Assembly: GCA_035505915.1 (NCBI GenBank)
Contig: DATJQI010000050.1
Span: 1 to 64,000, forward strand
Direction: 5' to 3'
DNA length: 64,000 bases
From: 40CM-2-70-7 sp035505915
GTDB taxonomy: Bacteria; Gemmatimonadota; Gemmatimonadetes; Gemmatimonadales; GWC2-71-9
Translations under genes and position numbers: made by a program
In this document: positions 43,986 to 53,591 of the stretch, one piece after another
Position numbering within the stretch: position 1 is the stretch's first letter
How the letters are laid out: every line of letters starts with the position of its first letter
Notes under the pieces: generated by a model
The model's database searches: none
What the model was told of the DNA's origin: nothing
The model's input: the letters and a program-made list of their open reading frames with translations, nothing else

Positions 43986-44672
43986 TCAGCGCTCGAGACG
44001 GTAGCCGGTCTTTCGGACGGTGAGGATGTGGCGCGGGGCGGCCAGGTCCGCCTCGAGCTTGCGCCGCAGCTCGGCGATGTGGGTGTCGACCGTCCGGGAC
44101 ATCACGGCGGCGCTGTAGCCCCAGACCTCCGTGAGCAGCTCCGCGCGCGATGCCACGGCGCCGCGCCGGTCGATCAGGGCGAGGAGGAGGTCGTACTCCT
44201 TCGGCGTCAGGGTGACCGGCTCGCCGCGCCGGCGGACGGTGCGTGACGCCGTGTGCACCTCGACCTCCCCGAACTGCTCGACCGGAGGCGTTTCCGGGGC
44301 GGCGGTCGACGCCGCCCGGCGGAGGAGGGCCTCCACGCGGGCCAGCAGCTCCAGCACGCCGAAGGGCTTCGTGACGTAGTCGTCGGCGCCGAGCCTGAGG
44401 CCCCGGACCTTGTCGGACTCGTCGCCCCGGGCGGTGAGGATGAGGATGGGCAGGCGGCGTCCTTCGTCCCGCAGCGTCCGGAGCACGCGGAAGCCGTCCA
44501 GGCCCGGCAGCATCAGATCGAGGATGATGAGATCGGGCTCGCCCTTCCGGACCCGCGCCAGGCCGGCCGCGCCGTCTCCCGCCACTTCGACCTGGTGGCC
44601 TTCGATTTCCAGGTTGTTCCGCAGGCCGTAGGCCAGGTCCTGATTGTCCTCGATGACCAGAACCGTGCTCAC
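43986..44672 (-). CDS. OmpR-family response regulator
   Basis: The protein has 228 residues. The receiver has phospho-acceptor Asp52 (LIILDLMLPGLDG), TARGDE and YVTKPF. The winged-helix domain has LTPKEYDLLLAL, VWGYSAAVMSRTVDTHIAELRRKLE and VRKTGYRLER. GTG at 44672 overlaps the kinase stop by 4 nt, so kinase and regulator are translationally coupled. Confidence 0.95.
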   Translation of the reverse strand: MSTVLVIEDNQDLAYGLRNNLEIEGHQVEVAGDGAAGLARVRKGEPDLIILDLMLPGLDGFRVLRTLRDEGRRLPILILTARGDESDKVRGLRLGADDYVTKPFGVLELLARVEALLRRAASTAAPETPPVEQFGEVEVHTASRTVRRRGEPVTLTPKEYDLLLALIDRRGAVASRAELLTEVWGYSAAVMSRTVDTHIAELRRKLEADLAAPRHILTVRKTGYRLER

Positions 44673-46345
44673 GTGAGCGCCTCCACCGCCTGGGCCGCGC
44701 CCGCCGGCGCTGGGGGCGTCGCGTCCGGCAGCTCGATGATGAAGCGGGCGCCGCCGGCTTCCGCTTCGTCGCACCAGACGCGCCCCCGGTGCAGCATCGC
44801 GAGCTCCCGCACCACCGCCAGCCCGATGCCCGTGCCCGCCACGGCGGAGCCCCGGTCCCGGCGCAGCCGCCAGAACCGGTCCCACACGCGCTCCCGCGCG
44901 TCGGGCGGGACGCCCGGACCCAGGTCGTCCACGGTGATGCGCAGATACCCGCCCCACCGCTCGAGCGTGATGGAGACGGTCTGCCCGTCGGGCCCGTACT
45001 TCACGGCGTTGTCGAGGAGGTTGAGGAGCATCTGGTGGAGGGCGCCGGGATCCACGTTGGCCACGAGGCGATCGTCCAGGACGGTGCGGACCGTCACGTT
45101 CCGCGCCGCGGCCAGCGGCTCGAAACGCTCCACGGCCGACCGGATGAGCGGCGCCACCGGCGCGGGCGCGGCGTCGATGCGCGCGGTGTGGCGCTCCGAG
45201 CGCGAGAAGTGCAGGAGATTCTCGACCAGGTGCGTCAGCCGCCGCGCCTCCTGGTCGATGATCACGAGCGAGCGGGAGCGCTCCTCCTGGGAGCGCACGC
45301 GTCCCAGCCGGAGCGTTTCGGAGAACATCCGGATCTGCGCGAGGGGCGTGCGCAGCTCGTGGGACACGCTGGCCACGAAGTCGGATCGCAGGCCGGCGAG
45401 CGCGTACTCGCGCCGCAGCTGATACAGGATGCCCCCCACGAGGACCGCGGTGATCAGGAGGAGTCCGGTGATGAGCGGCAACCGGGAACGGGGCAGGCCG
45501 CCGATCACCAGCTTGCTCGCCATGTCGGGGCGCAGAGTCACCTCGAACCGCAGGCGGCCCATCATCGTGTTCAGCGAGTCCCGCCCCGTGAAGTCCGGCG
45601 GGTACGACACCTCGGAGCGGTAGATGTCCTGACCCAGCGCGTCCTGAATCGCCACCGAGCCGATGGAGTCGTAGGGCACGCCGCCCGTCAGCGTCGGCGG
45701 AATGAGAGGGCCGTGCTCGGCCGCGTCCACGAACAGCGGCATCAGGGTGTGGACGTCCGCCGCGAAGCCGACCGCCTCGCGCGGCGCGCCGGTCGCGTCC
45801 CGTTCCAGCTTGTACACGAGCATCATCCGCCGGTAGGGCGGGCCCCCGACGATCACGGCGTCGGCCCAGTCGGGCCGGTGCACCCCGTGCACGTAGCTGT
45901 CCAGCGTGTCCGTCATCCAGTGCCGGACGCCGGGGTCCACGGCGCCCCCGCGGGTGACGAGCACCCGGTCCGGGAGCGTCAGGTCGAAGGCGAACGCCAT
46001 CCGGGACAACCCGGCGCGGGCGCTCGAGTCCGAGTGCTGCGCCAGCTCGAACGGCGCGGGAAGCGTGCGCTGGTGGGTCACCGAGCGGAGATGGTCGAGG
46101 GCGTCCAGCGCCGGACCGAACCCGAAGTAGAAGACTTCCTGCGCGGTGCGGGTGGCGAGCCGGCTCGCGGCGAAGGCGGAGTAATCCCGCAGCACGCGCT
46201 CGGCGGTGGCGCGGTGCGACGTGACCTCCATCAGCGCCTGATACGCGAGCAGGGACGTGATGCCGAGGGTGGCCACCAGCAGTGCCACCACCAGGACGCC
46301 CCGGGGTCGGGGCTTGGGGGCGCGCGGCGGAGGAGTGGAGCGCAT
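44669..46345 (-). CDS. Membrane sensor histidine kinase with large periplasmic domain
   Basis: The protein has 558 residues. TM1 (GVLVVALLVATLGITSLLAYQAL) and TM2 (LITGLLLITAVLVGGILYQL, about 292-311) flank a periplasmic domain of roughly 250 residues of no recognised family. The kinase core has VSHELRTPLAQIRMFSE, a LLDNAVKYG N-box, DLGPGV, and GTGIGLAVVREL. There is no HAMP domain. It controls the OmpR-type regulator downstream. A TAGCTT box 7 nt before the ATG suggests a leaderless transcript. Confidence 0.93.
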   Translation of the reverse strand: MRSTPPPRAPKPRPRGVLVVALLVATLGITSLLAYQALMEVTSHRATAERVLRDYSAFAASRLATRTAQEVFYFGFGPALDALDHLRSVTHQRTLPAPFELAQHSDSSARAGLSRMAFAFDLTLPDRVLVTRGGAVDPGVRHWMTDTLDSYVHGVHRPDWADAVIVGGPPYRRMMLVYKLERDATGAPREAVGFAADVHTLMPLFVDAAEHGPLIPPTLTGGVPYDSIGSVAIQDALGQDIYRSEVSYPPDFTGRDSLNTMMGRLRFEVTLRPDMASKLVIGGLPRSRLPLITGLLLITAVLVGGILYQLRREYALAGLRSDFVASVSHELRTPLAQIRMFSETLRLGRVRSQEERSRSLVIIDQEARRLTHLVENLLHFSRSERHTARIDAAPAPVAPLIRSAVERFEPLAAARNVTVRTVLDDRLVANVDPGALHQMLLNLLDNAVKYGPDGQTVSITLERWGGYLRITVDDLGPGVPPDARERVWDRFWRLRRDRGSAVAGTGIGLAVVRELAMLHRGRVWCDEAEAGGARFIIELPDATPPAPAGAAQAVEALT

Positions 46346-46352
46346 CGGCTGG

Positions 46353-46358
46353 AAGCTA
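46353..46358 (-). promoter_or_regulatory. Leaderless -10 box of the histidine kinase
   Basis: On the - strand TAGCTT is followed by 7 nt and the ATG at 46345. Confidence 0.5.
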
Positions 46359-46403
46359 TCGCCGGGGGCGGGGCTCCGCCGGGGGTTTACGGGACCCTAA
46401 CAG

Positions 46404-47033
46404 CTAGACCTTCACTTCGATGGTCGCCCCCCGCTTGTAGCGGATGTAGAGCCAGGCCATCGGAACGACGAGCGTGCCGGCCGCGATCACGGTGAGTCCC
46501 AGGAGCAGCGCGGCCAGGAGCACCCCGTGCTGGGACGTCTCCGCCGCGTCGAAGAGCGCCGCGTCCTGACTGCCGAGGAGCACGGTCATCGCCTGACGGG
46601 CGTTGGTGCTCGCCGTGGGATCCGCGGAGGCGAGCCCCTCCAGGATGGTGCGGACCTGGGCCTGGTCCCCCGAGTCCGGCAGCGTCTGGGCCAGGCTCGC
46701 GAGCTCGGTGCGCAGCCGGTCGCGCAGCTGATCCCGCTGGGCCTGCGCCTCGGGGCGCTGGTACGCCGGGTCCGTGCTCGTCGCCATCTGATGCCAGACC
46801 TCGTACGCGGCCGAATAGCTGTGGAGGGTCTGCGAGACGCGCGCCCCCTGCCGCACCGTCCGCGACGCCTTCTGCAGCGAGCTGATCAGATCGAGCCCGA
46901 AGATGAACGCGATGATGAGCGTCGCCGCGCTGATGGTGACGGCGATGCCGGGACGGATGAAGGTGTAATCCTTCATCGCGATGGCGAACGAGGAACGCCC
47001 GACGGACGGGCGGGGCGGCATGGGGTTGCTCAT
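46404..47033 (-). CDS. Two-TM helical protein resembling a chemoreceptor sensor bundle
   Basis: This 209 aa protein has TM1 (IAVTISAATLIIAFIFGLDLI, about 30-50) and TM2 (LLAALLLGLTVIAAGTLVVPMAWLYI, about 172-197). They flank a 120-residue helical extracytoplasmic region rich in Gln, Ala and Arg. The layout is like a 4HB_MCP sensor unit, but the protein ends 12 residues after TM2 with no HAMP or output domain. It lies upstream of the histidine kinase on the same strand. Function unknown; a sensory partner or membrane spacer is inferred. Confidence 0.7.
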   Translation of the reverse strand: MSNPMPPRPSVGRSSFAIAMKDYTFIRPGIAVTISAATLIIAFIFGLDLISSLQKASRTVRQGARVSQTLHSYSAAYEVWHQMATSTDPAYQRPEAQAQRDQLRDRLRTELASLAQTLPDSGDQAQVRTILEGLASADPTASTNARQAMTVLLGSQDAALFDAAETSQHGVLLAALLLGLTVIAAGTLVVPMAWLYIRYKRGATIEVKV

Positions 47034-47093
47034 CGGGGTCCGAGGCTCGTCAAGAAGAAGAGGTCCCCACGGTATCCGCCGCTCCGGAGGGTG

Positions 47094-49244
47094 TCAATGG
47101 GCCAGCACGGCGGCGAGCTGTCCCGCCGCCTGGCGCACCGCGGCGGTGTAGCGGTCGACCGCCGCCGCCACGCGCGCCGCTTCGGCCCGGGCTTCGTCCA
47201 GCCGCTCCTGGTCCACGGCCTCGCGGATGCCGGGCATCGTCTTCACGCCGTACCCGGTGTAGAACCCGGGGGCGTAGACCAGGTTGCGGTACCAGGGGCG
47301 CCGGGGGAGCCCCGCGGTGTCCGAGAGCGCCCGTTCCGCCCGGGCCAGCGTCTGATTGAGCGCCGCGAGCGCCGGACGGCGGCGCGCCAGGCCGGCCGTA
47401 GCGGCCGCGGCGACGCTGTCCGCCAGGCGGTCGTACTGCGCCGCCGCGGTGTCCAGGCGGGCCAGGGCGTCGCGCACCGCCGAGAGGTCGAGGCCGGCGA
47501 GGCTCGGGGACCGGGCGGCCTGCTTGTCGATCTCGTCGAGGTAGCCGCGGTAGGTCTTCGCCGCGCGCGAGAACTGGAAGGGCAGGACCGGCGCGTCGGC
47601 CATCCGCAGCACGGCGGTCGCCATCGTCTGCGCTTCCGTCACGCCGTACGCGAAGGTCGGATCGAGGAAGCGGTCGTAGAACGTGTACGAGTCGTAGACA
47701 GAGTGATAGATCCCCGCGGGGGTCGCGCCGCTGTAACCGGTGTTGACGGACGCGACCGCGAGGTGGTCGATGAACGACGAGTAATCGGAGCCGGAGCCCA
47801 GCGCCCCGAGGTGAAAGAGGGAGTCGGCCGCCGAGTCGCCGGCCGGGCGCTGGTGAGCCGCCCGGGCCTCGAGCACGCTCTTGCCGCTCACGGGGTCCCG
47901 GATGTCCCGCGCCACCTGCTCCACGAACGCCTCGAGGCTGTGGGACCCCTCGGCGTCCAGCCACCCCGCTTCGTTGGTGTCCGAGTTGTAGTAGACCACG
48001 GCCTTCTGCTCGAGCTCCGCGGCGTGGCGCTCGGCCCATTCGGTGGAGCCAAGCAGCCCCCATTCCTCGCCGTCCCAGGCCGCGAACACGATGGTGCGGG
48101 CCGGCCGCCAACCGGTCTTGAGCAGCGCGGCGAGTGACCGCGCGGTCTCCTCGAGCGCCACCTGGCCCGAAATGGGGTCCTCGGCGCCGTTCACCCACGC
48201 GTCGTGGTGGTTGCCGTAGATCACCCACTGGTCGGGATCCGTGGCGCCCGGAATCGTGGCGATCACGTCGTACAGCGGCCGGGTCTTCCAGTCGAACGAG
48301 ACGGCGAGGTGCACACGGGCCGGGCCGGCGCCGACGTGGTAGGTGATGGGCAGCGCGCCGCGCCACGCCTCCGGGGGCACGGCGCCGCCCAGGTTCCGCA
48401 GGAGCGGCAGCGCGTCGTCATACGAAATGGGGAGGACCGGGATCTTTTCGATCGTGGTCGCCTCCGCCATCGTGAGCCGATGGGGGTCGCCGGGCACGGA
48501 CGCCCATCCCGGCGAGAGCGGGTCTCCGGGGTAGAGCGGCATGTCCATCACGCTCCCCCGCTGGACGCCGGCGCCGGGCCGCATCGGACCCTTGGGGTAG
48601 ACGTCCTTCACGAAGTAGCCGTCGTCCCGCGGGTCCGAATAGATGATGCAGCCGATCGCGCCGTGCTCCGCGGCCACCTTCACCTTGATCCCCCGCCAGG
48701 ACTCGCCGTACCGGGCGATCACGATCTTCCCTTTGACGCTCACGCCCAGGGAGTCGAGCACCTTGTAGTCGGCGGGCACGCCGTAATTCACGTAAACCAG
48801 GTCGCCGGTGACGTCGCCGTCGGGTGAGTACGCGTTGAAGGTGGGCAGCTGATCGCTCTGCCCCGAGGTCGAGTCCTCCGGAATCCCGGGCTCCTTCAGC
48901 ACCGCGACGTAGTGCTCGGGTCCCACCAGCTCGAGCGTGCGGGACACGGGGCGGGGCATCAGAGCCTCGAACTGCTCGATGCGGGCGTCCAAGCCCCAGG
49001 ACCGGAAGCGCGCCAGGATCGTCTCGGCGACGTGGTGCGAGCGCTCGGTGCCGGCCTCGTGCGGGATCGCCGACAGGAGCCGGATGGCGACCCGCACGCT
49101 GTCCGGATTCGGCACCGCCCGGGCGGCGTTCTCCACGCGGAGCTCGGTGCCGAGGGCGTCGGCCGGAAAGCCGCGAATGGGAGCGGGTTGCTGAGCCGGG
49201 AGAGCGGCGGCGCAGAGCACGCCGAGGGTGAGGAGGAGACGCAT
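47094..49244 (-). CDS. Exported M28B metallopeptidase (glutamate carboxypeptidase II-like)
   Basis: The protein has 716 residues. Signal peptide (MRLLLTLGVLCAAALPAQ), a PA domain (about 150-330), an M28 catalytic domain and a C-terminal transferrin-receptor-like dimerisation domain match the GCPII/PSMA layout. Zinc ligands and catalytic residues are visible in IYGNHHDAWVNGAEDP, WDGEEWGLLGS, YNSDTNEAGW and IYHSVYDSY. It should remove C-terminal or N-terminal acidic residues from small peptides outside the cytoplasm. The ATG at 49244 opens the signal peptide. Heptamer repeats lie 43 nt upstream. Confidence 0.92.
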   Translation of the reverse strand: MRLLLTLGVLCAAALPAQQPAPIRGFPADALGTELRVENAARAVPNPDSVRVAIRLLSAIPHEAGTERSHHVAETILARFRSWGLDARIEQFEALMPRPVSRTLELVGPEHYVAVLKEPGIPEDSTSGQSDQLPTFNAYSPDGDVTGDLVYVNYGVPADYKVLDSLGVSVKGKIVIARYGESWRGIKVKVAAEHGAIGCIIYSDPRDDGYFVKDVYPKGPMRPGAGVQRGSVMDMPLYPGDPLSPGWASVPGDPHRLTMAEATTIEKIPVLPISYDDALPLLRNLGGAVPPEAWRGALPITYHVGAGPARVHLAVSFDWKTRPLYDVIATIPGATDPDQWVIYGNHHDAWVNGAEDPISGQVALEETARSLAALLKTGWRPARTIVFAAWDGEEWGLLGSTEWAERHAAELEQKAVVYYNSDTNEAGWLDAEGSHSLEAFVEQVARDIRDPVSGKSVLEARAAHQRPAGDSAADSLFHLGALGSGSDYSSFIDHLAVASVNTGYSGATPAGIYHSVYDSYTFYDRFLDPTFAYGVTEAQTMATAVLRMADAPVLPFQFSRAAKTYRGYLDEIDKQAARSPSLAGLDLSAVRDALARLDTAAAQYDRLADSVAAAATAGLARRRPALAALNQTLARAERALSDTAGLPRRPWYRNLVYAPGFYTGYGVKTMPGIREAVDQERLDEARAEAARVAAAVDRYTAAVRQAAGQLAAVLAH

Positions 49245-49286
49245 CGTAAGAAGCCCGAGGGTGTTTGGGAGGGGTAACGCTACGGG

Positions 49287-49327
49287 GGGAAGCGGGAAGA
49301 GGGAAGCGTGACACTTCCCGCTCCCCC
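49287..49327. repeat. Heptamer repeat with inverted copy upstream of the M28B gene
   Basis: GGGAAGC, GGGAAGA, GGGAAGC and GTGACAC are followed by the inverted TTCCCGCTCCCCC. The element lies in the divergent gap between the two M28 peptidase genes and forms an imperfect hairpin. Confidence 0.7.
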
Positions 49328-49458
49328 TCATCGGCGTCACCTCCGGCTCGCCTTGACGATTCGGTTAGGAAACGGCAAGGTCCTGGTAATCCGGAAGCCA
49401 ACACTCGAGCCGGTGTCGTCGTATGACCAGCATCTCTCAAGTATCGGAGGAAGCACCC

Positions 49459-51009
49459 GTGAAACGCCTGAATCGGTGGGCAGTCCTCGCGCTCGCCGGC
49501 CTCCTGGCCGGCGCGCGGCTCGAGGCGCAGGACCTGACCGTGGATACCACGGGGGTCGGCGCGCTGATCGAGCAGGGGATGCACCACTCCGAAGCCATGC
49601 AGAACCTGGAACACCTCGCGGACATCATCGGCCCCCGCCTCACCGGCTCACCCGCGGCCCGGGCCGCCAACGACTGGATGATGCAGCGACTCAAGGACTA
49701 CGGGGTCGACGCCCACCTCGAGTCCTGGACGTTCGCCGGGACCTGGTCACGCGGCCCGATGTGGATGCGGATGACCGCCCCGCGGAAGCACGACGTCATC
49801 GCGGCCAGCTGGGCCTGGACGCCGGGCACCGACGGCCGGACCGTGGCCGGCCCGGTGGTCCTGATCAACGCCATGAACGCCGATTCCCTCGCGGCGTACC
49901 GGTCCAAGGTCCGCGGCGCGTGGCTGATGCTGCGTCCCCCCGCGAACGTGTGGAACAACGACGGGCCGCCGATGACCGCGGCGGACTCCGCGGAGATGCG
50001 GGCGCGGTTCCGGGGCCCGGGCGGCCCCGGCGGCCCCCAGATGGATTCGGCGGCGCGGGCCAAGGCGGCGCAGTTCCGCGTCGACCTTCCTTATATGCTG
50101 CGGAACCTGGGCGCCAAGGGGATTCTGATCGACGGCGCCAAGGAGCAGACCCTGCTCACCATGAGCGGCTCACCCAACGCCCCCGTGCCGCTGCCGCAGG
50201 TGACCATCGCCCACGAGGACTACACGCTCTTCGACCGGCTGATCAAGCAGGGGATCACGCCGCGGGTGGAAGCGAACATCCGGAACTCGATGAGCCTCAA
50301 GCCCGTGCCCCAGTGGAACACGGTGGGTGAGATCAAAGGGACCGAGCATCCGGGGCAGGTCGTGATCGTCGGCGGGCACCTGGACTCCTGGGACCTGGGC
50401 ACCGGCGCCACGGACAACGGCACCGGCTCCATCGCCACCCTCGAGGCGGCGCGGATCATCGCCGCGTCGGGCGTGAAGCCCAAGCGGACCATCCGGTTCG
50501 TGCTCTTCACCGGCGAGGAAGAAGGGCTCCTGGGCTCGCAGGCGTACGCCAAGGCCCATGCCGGCGAGGCCGACTCGATTCAGGCGGTGATCGTGCTGGA
50601 CAACGGCGTCGGCGCCATCACCGGCCAGGCCCTGCAGGGCCGGAACGAGCTGGCGGGACTGTGGAAGTCGATCCTGGCGCCGGTGGCGTCGCTCAATGCC
50701 GACTCGGTGCGGGAGGGGAACAAGGGCGGCACCGACCACCTGTCGTTCCTCGCGTACGGCGTCCCGGCGTTCAACTTCGATCAGCTGACGCGCGGCTACA
50801 ACCACACGCACCACTCCCAGTCGGACACGTACGACAAGGCGATCCCCTGGGATCTGGAGCAGGCGTCGACGGTGATGGCGGTGTCGGCGCTCGAGCTGGC
50901 CGACCTGTCGGGAATGATTCCGCGGGGGCAGTCGGCGCCGGTGCAGAACTTCTTCGGGCCGAAGCCGTCACCGGCCGTGATGCATCCGCCCGTGACCGGC
51001 AAGAAGTGA
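49459..51009 (+). CDS. Exported M28 family zinc aminopeptidase
   Basis: The protein has 516 residues. Signal peptide (VKRLNRWAVLALAGLLAGARLEAQ), PA-like insert and M28 catalytic domain. The zinc ligands are in VGGHLDSWDLGTGATDNGTG (His, Asp), FTGEEEGLLGS (Glu pair), GNKGGTDHLSF and HTHHSQSDTYD (His). It trims peptides in the periplasm. It is divergent from the other M28 gene, and CGGAGG lies 8 nt upstream of the GTG. A Gly/Pro-rich insert (FRGPGGPGGPQ) lies within the PA region. Confidence 0.92.
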   Translation: MKRLNRWAVLALAGLLAGARLEAQDLTVDTTGVGALIEQGMHHSEAMQNLEHLADIIGPRLTGSPAARAANDWMMQRLKDYGVDAHLESWTFAGTWSRGPMWMRMTAPRKHDVIAASWAWTPGTDGRTVAGPVVLINAMNADSLAAYRSKVRGAWLMLRPPANVWNNDGPPMTAADSAEMRARFRGPGGPGGPQMDSAARAKAAQFRVDLPYMLRNLGAKGILIDGAKEQTLLTMSGSPNAPVPLPQVTIAHEDYTLFDRLIKQGITPRVEANIRNSMSLKPVPQWNTVGEIKGTEHPGQVVIVGGHLDSWDLGTGATDNGTGSIATLEAARIIAASGVKPKRTIRFVLFTGEEEGLLGSQAYAKAHAGEADSIQAVIVLDNGVGAITGQALQGRNELAGLWKSILAPVASLNADSVREGNKGGTDHLSFLAYGVPAFNFDQLTRGYNHTHHSQSDTYDKAIPWDLEQASTVMAVSALELADLSGMIPRGQSAPVQNFFGPKPSPAVMHPPVTGKK

Positions 51010-51016
51010 CCGAGGC

Positions 51017-51493
51017 TTAGGCTTCGGCGAAGAGCGCCCGCAGGTTGAGTGGCCGCGTGTGCATCGTGAGGGATCCATCCTCGGCACGCGGCCATTCTTC
51101 TTGCGGCCGGTCGCGATAGAGCTCCACGCCGTTGCCGTCGGGGTCGCGCAGGTAGATCGCCTCGCTCACCCCGTGGTCGGACGCCCCTTCCAGCGGGATG
51201 CCGTGGTCGATCACTCGCTGTACGGCGCGGGCCAGCGCCTTCCGGTCCGGATACAGGATGGCGAAATGATACAGGCCGGTGGTGCCCGGGGCCGGGGCCG
51301 GCGCGCCCACGCCCGCCCAGGTGTTGAGGGCCACATGATGATGATAGCCGCCGGCGGACAGGAACACCGCCTCCGGTCCGTACCGGGCGGTGACTTCGAA
51401 CCCGAGCACGTCGCGGTAGAACGCCAGGGCGCGCTCCAAGTCCGCCACCGTCAGGTGGACGTGGCCGATCCGGGTCCGGGGGTCGATGGTCAT
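51017..51493 (-). CDS. VOC-superfamily protein (catechol 2,3-dioxygenase / glyoxalase-like)
   Basis: This 158 aa protein has paired beta-alpha-beta-beta-beta modules: RIGHVHLTVADLERALAFYRDVLGF with metal His, GLYHFAILYPDRKALARAV with a second His, and IYLRDPDGNGVELYRDRP with Glu. These three residues form the usual divalent-metal site. It resembles the CatE-like extradiol dioxygenase-related group, but substrate is unknown. Confidence 0.88.
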   Translation of the reverse strand: MTIDPRTRIGHVHLTVADLERALAFYRDVLGFEVTARYGPEAVFLSAGGYHHHVALNTWAGVGAPAPAPGTTGLYHFAILYPDRKALARAVQRVIDHGIPLEGASDHGVSEAIYLRDPDGNGVELYRDRPQEEWPRAEDGSLTMHTRPLNLRALFAEA

Positions 51494-51540
51494 CGCACTA
51501 GGTAAACGTCCGGGGGTTCCCGGGTTAGATTTCGCCTCCC

Positions 51541-53169
51541 ATGAACTCCATCCCCAGAATCCCGACGCCCGCCAACGAGCCCGTCCTGTCCTACGCGCCC
51601 GGGACCCCGGAGCGGGCGACCCTGAAGAAGGCGCTCGCCGATCTGAGCGGGCAGACGATGGACATCCCGCTCATCATCGGCGGGAAGGAAGTCCGCACCG
51701 GCAAGACCATCCCGGTGGTCGCGCCGCACCGCCACCGGCAGGTGCTGGCCACCGTGCATCAGGCGGGTCCGGCCGAGGTGCAGAGCGCCATCAAGGCGGC
51801 GCGCGAAGCCTGGCAGGACTGGTCCCGCTGGAGCCTGGCCGACCGGGCGGCCGTGTTCCTCAAGGCCGGCGACCTGCTCGCCACGCGCCGGCGCGCCTTC
51901 GCCAACGCCACGACGATGCTGGGGCAGAGCAAGACCGCGCACCAGGCCGAGATCGACGCGGCGTGCGAGCTGATCGATTTCTTCCGCTACAACGTCCACT
52001 ACGCCGAGCGCATCGTCGCGGAGCAGCCCCTGTCGCCGGGACAGACCTGGAACCGGCTGGACCACCGGCCCCTCGAGGGGTTCGTCTACGCCATTACGCC
52101 CTTCAACTTCACGTCCATCGGCGGCAACCTCCCCACGGCCCCCGCGATCATGGGGAACACCGTGGTCTGGAAGCCGGCGGCCACCGCCACGCTGTCGAAC
52201 TACGCCATCATGCGGATCCTGCTGGAGGCGGGTCTCCCCCCCGGCGTGATCAACTTCCTGCCCGGCCCTTCCGGCCAGATCTCGGATCTGCTCCTCGCGG
52301 ACCGGCACCTGGGAGGCATCCACTTCACCGGGTCCACGGAAGTCTTCCAGATGCTGTGGAAGCGGGTGTCGGACAACCTGCCGAGCTACGCCGACTATCC
52401 CCGGCTGGTGGGGGAGACCGGCGGGAAGGATTTCGTGCTCGCCCACGCGAGCGCCGATCCCGACGTGCTCGCGACGGGACTGGTGCGCGGGGCCTTCGAA
52501 TACCAGGGCCAGAAGTGCAGTGCCGCGTCGCGCGCCTACGTCCCCGACAACCTCTGGCCCGCGGTGCGGGACCGGGTCGGCGCCATGCTGGCGGGGATGC
52601 AGATGGGAGATCCCGCGGACTTCAAGAACTTCGTGGGCGCCGTGATCGACCGTAAGGCGTACGATAAGATCAAGGGCTACATCGACGGAGCGCGGAAAGC
52701 GAGCGGCGCCAAGGTCCTGTTCGGCGGCGAGTGCGACGACCGGGAGGGGTACTTCATCCGCCCCACCGTCATCCAGGCCGACGATCCCCGGTACCAGACG
52801 ATGTGCGACGAGATCTTCGGTCCGGTGCTGACCCTGCACGTCTATCCGGCGGCGCGGTGGAAGGAGACGCTGGCGCTCGTGGACGGGACGTCGCCCTACG
52901 CGCTGACCGGGGCGGTGTTCGCGCAGGACCGGGCCGCGGTGCGGGAGGCCGAAACGGCCCTTCGCTACGCCGCCGGGAACTTCTACGTCAACGACAAGCC
53001 GACCGGCGCGGTGGTGGGCCAGCAGCCCTTCGGCGGGGCCCGCGCGTCGGGCACCAACGACAAGGCCGGATCGATTCTGAACCTGGTGCGGTGGGTGTCT
53101 CCGCGGGCCATCAAGGAGAACTTCGTGCCGCCGGCGGACTATCCCTACCCGTTCATGGCCGAGTCCTGA
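51541..53169 (+). CDS. pruA: L-glutamate gamma-semialdehyde (P5C) dehydrogenase
   Basis: This 542 aa ALDH matches the single-domain PruA/ALDH4 type: FFRYNVHYAERI, FVYAITPFNFTSIGGNLP, VGETGGKD (Glu292) and GQKCSAASR (catalytic Cys326). It ends in QQPFGGARASGTNDKAGS. It oxidises glutamate semialdehyde to glutamate with NAD+, the second step of proline breakdown. No proline dehydrogenase gene is in the window. A TAGATT box lies 9 nt before the ATG. A perfect hairpin follows the stop. Confidence 0.95.
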   Translation: MNSIPRIPTPANEPVLSYAPGTPERATLKKALADLSGQTMDIPLIIGGKEVRTGKTIPVVAPHRHRQVLATVHQAGPAEVQSAIKAAREAWQDWSRWSLADRAAVFLKAGDLLATRRRAFANATTMLGQSKTAHQAEIDAACELIDFFRYNVHYAERIVAEQPLSPGQTWNRLDHRPLEGFVYAITPFNFTSIGGNLPTAPAIMGNTVVWKPAATATLSNYAIMRILLEAGLPPGVINFLPGPSGQISDLLLADRHLGGIHFTGSTEVFQMLWKRVSDNLPSYADYPRLVGETGGKDFVLAHASADPDVLATGLVRGAFEYQGQKCSAASRAYVPDNLWPAVRDRVGAMLAGMQMGDPADFKNFVGAVIDRKAYDKIKGYIDGARKASGAKVLFGGECDDREGYFIRPTVIQADDPRYQTMCDEIFGPVLTLHVYPAARWKETLALVDGTSPYALTGAVFAQDRAAVREAETALRYAAGNFYVNDKPTGAVVGQQPFGGARASGTNDKAGSILNLVRWVSPRAIKENFVPPADYPYPFMAES

Positions 53170-53176
53170 AGACGAA

Positions 53177-53202
53177 GCGCCCCCGGCCGGAGCCGGGGGC
53201 GC
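53177..53202. terminator. Perfect 11-bp hairpin between pruA and the DUF5679 gene
   Basis: GCGCCCCCGGC and GCCGGGGGCGC flank a CGGA loop, 8 nt after the pruA stop and 22 nt from the convergent stop. Confidence 0.75.
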
Positions 53203-53223
53203 GGTGGTCCTGCTCGAAGGCGA

Positions 53224-53403
53224 CTACTTCTGGGGGGGAAGGATCTTGAACATCCCCGTGCCGCAGACCGGACAGACGCCCTTCATCGCGGGACGGCCGT
53301 TGGCCATCTTGACCTGTTGCGCGTTCGAGATCTGCCGCTTGGCCTTGCACTTCACGCAATAGCCTTCATCCGCAGCCATCGGCGTTTTTCCACCCTTCGC
53401 CAT
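53224..53403 (-). CDS. DUF5679 small zinc-ribbon protein
   Basis: This 59 aa protein carries two CxxC knuckles, CVKCKAKR and CPVCGTGMF, around a KRQISNAQQVKMANGRPAMKG core. These match the DUF5679 zinc-ribbon pattern. GGAGG lies 8 nt upstream of the ATG. Similar proteins occur widely, but their function is not known. Confidence 0.9.
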   Translation of the reverse strand: MAKGGKTPMAADEGYCVKCKAKRQISNAQQVKMANGRPAMKGVCPVCGTGMFKILPPQK

Positions 53404-53591
53404 TGATGCATCCCTCCGTTGGGAGTCAGGGGCTCGGTCGCCGGGAGTGCACACCCGGGCGGGGGCGTCCCGTTCGGGTGCAACATAATACGGGCGGCTT
53501 CCGCCGTGGGAGCCGGGCCTCCCGGGACGGGGCGGCGGAAGGCCTGGAACGTCGCGGGTCCCGGCAGGGTATCTTTGCGCGGCCATTCACG

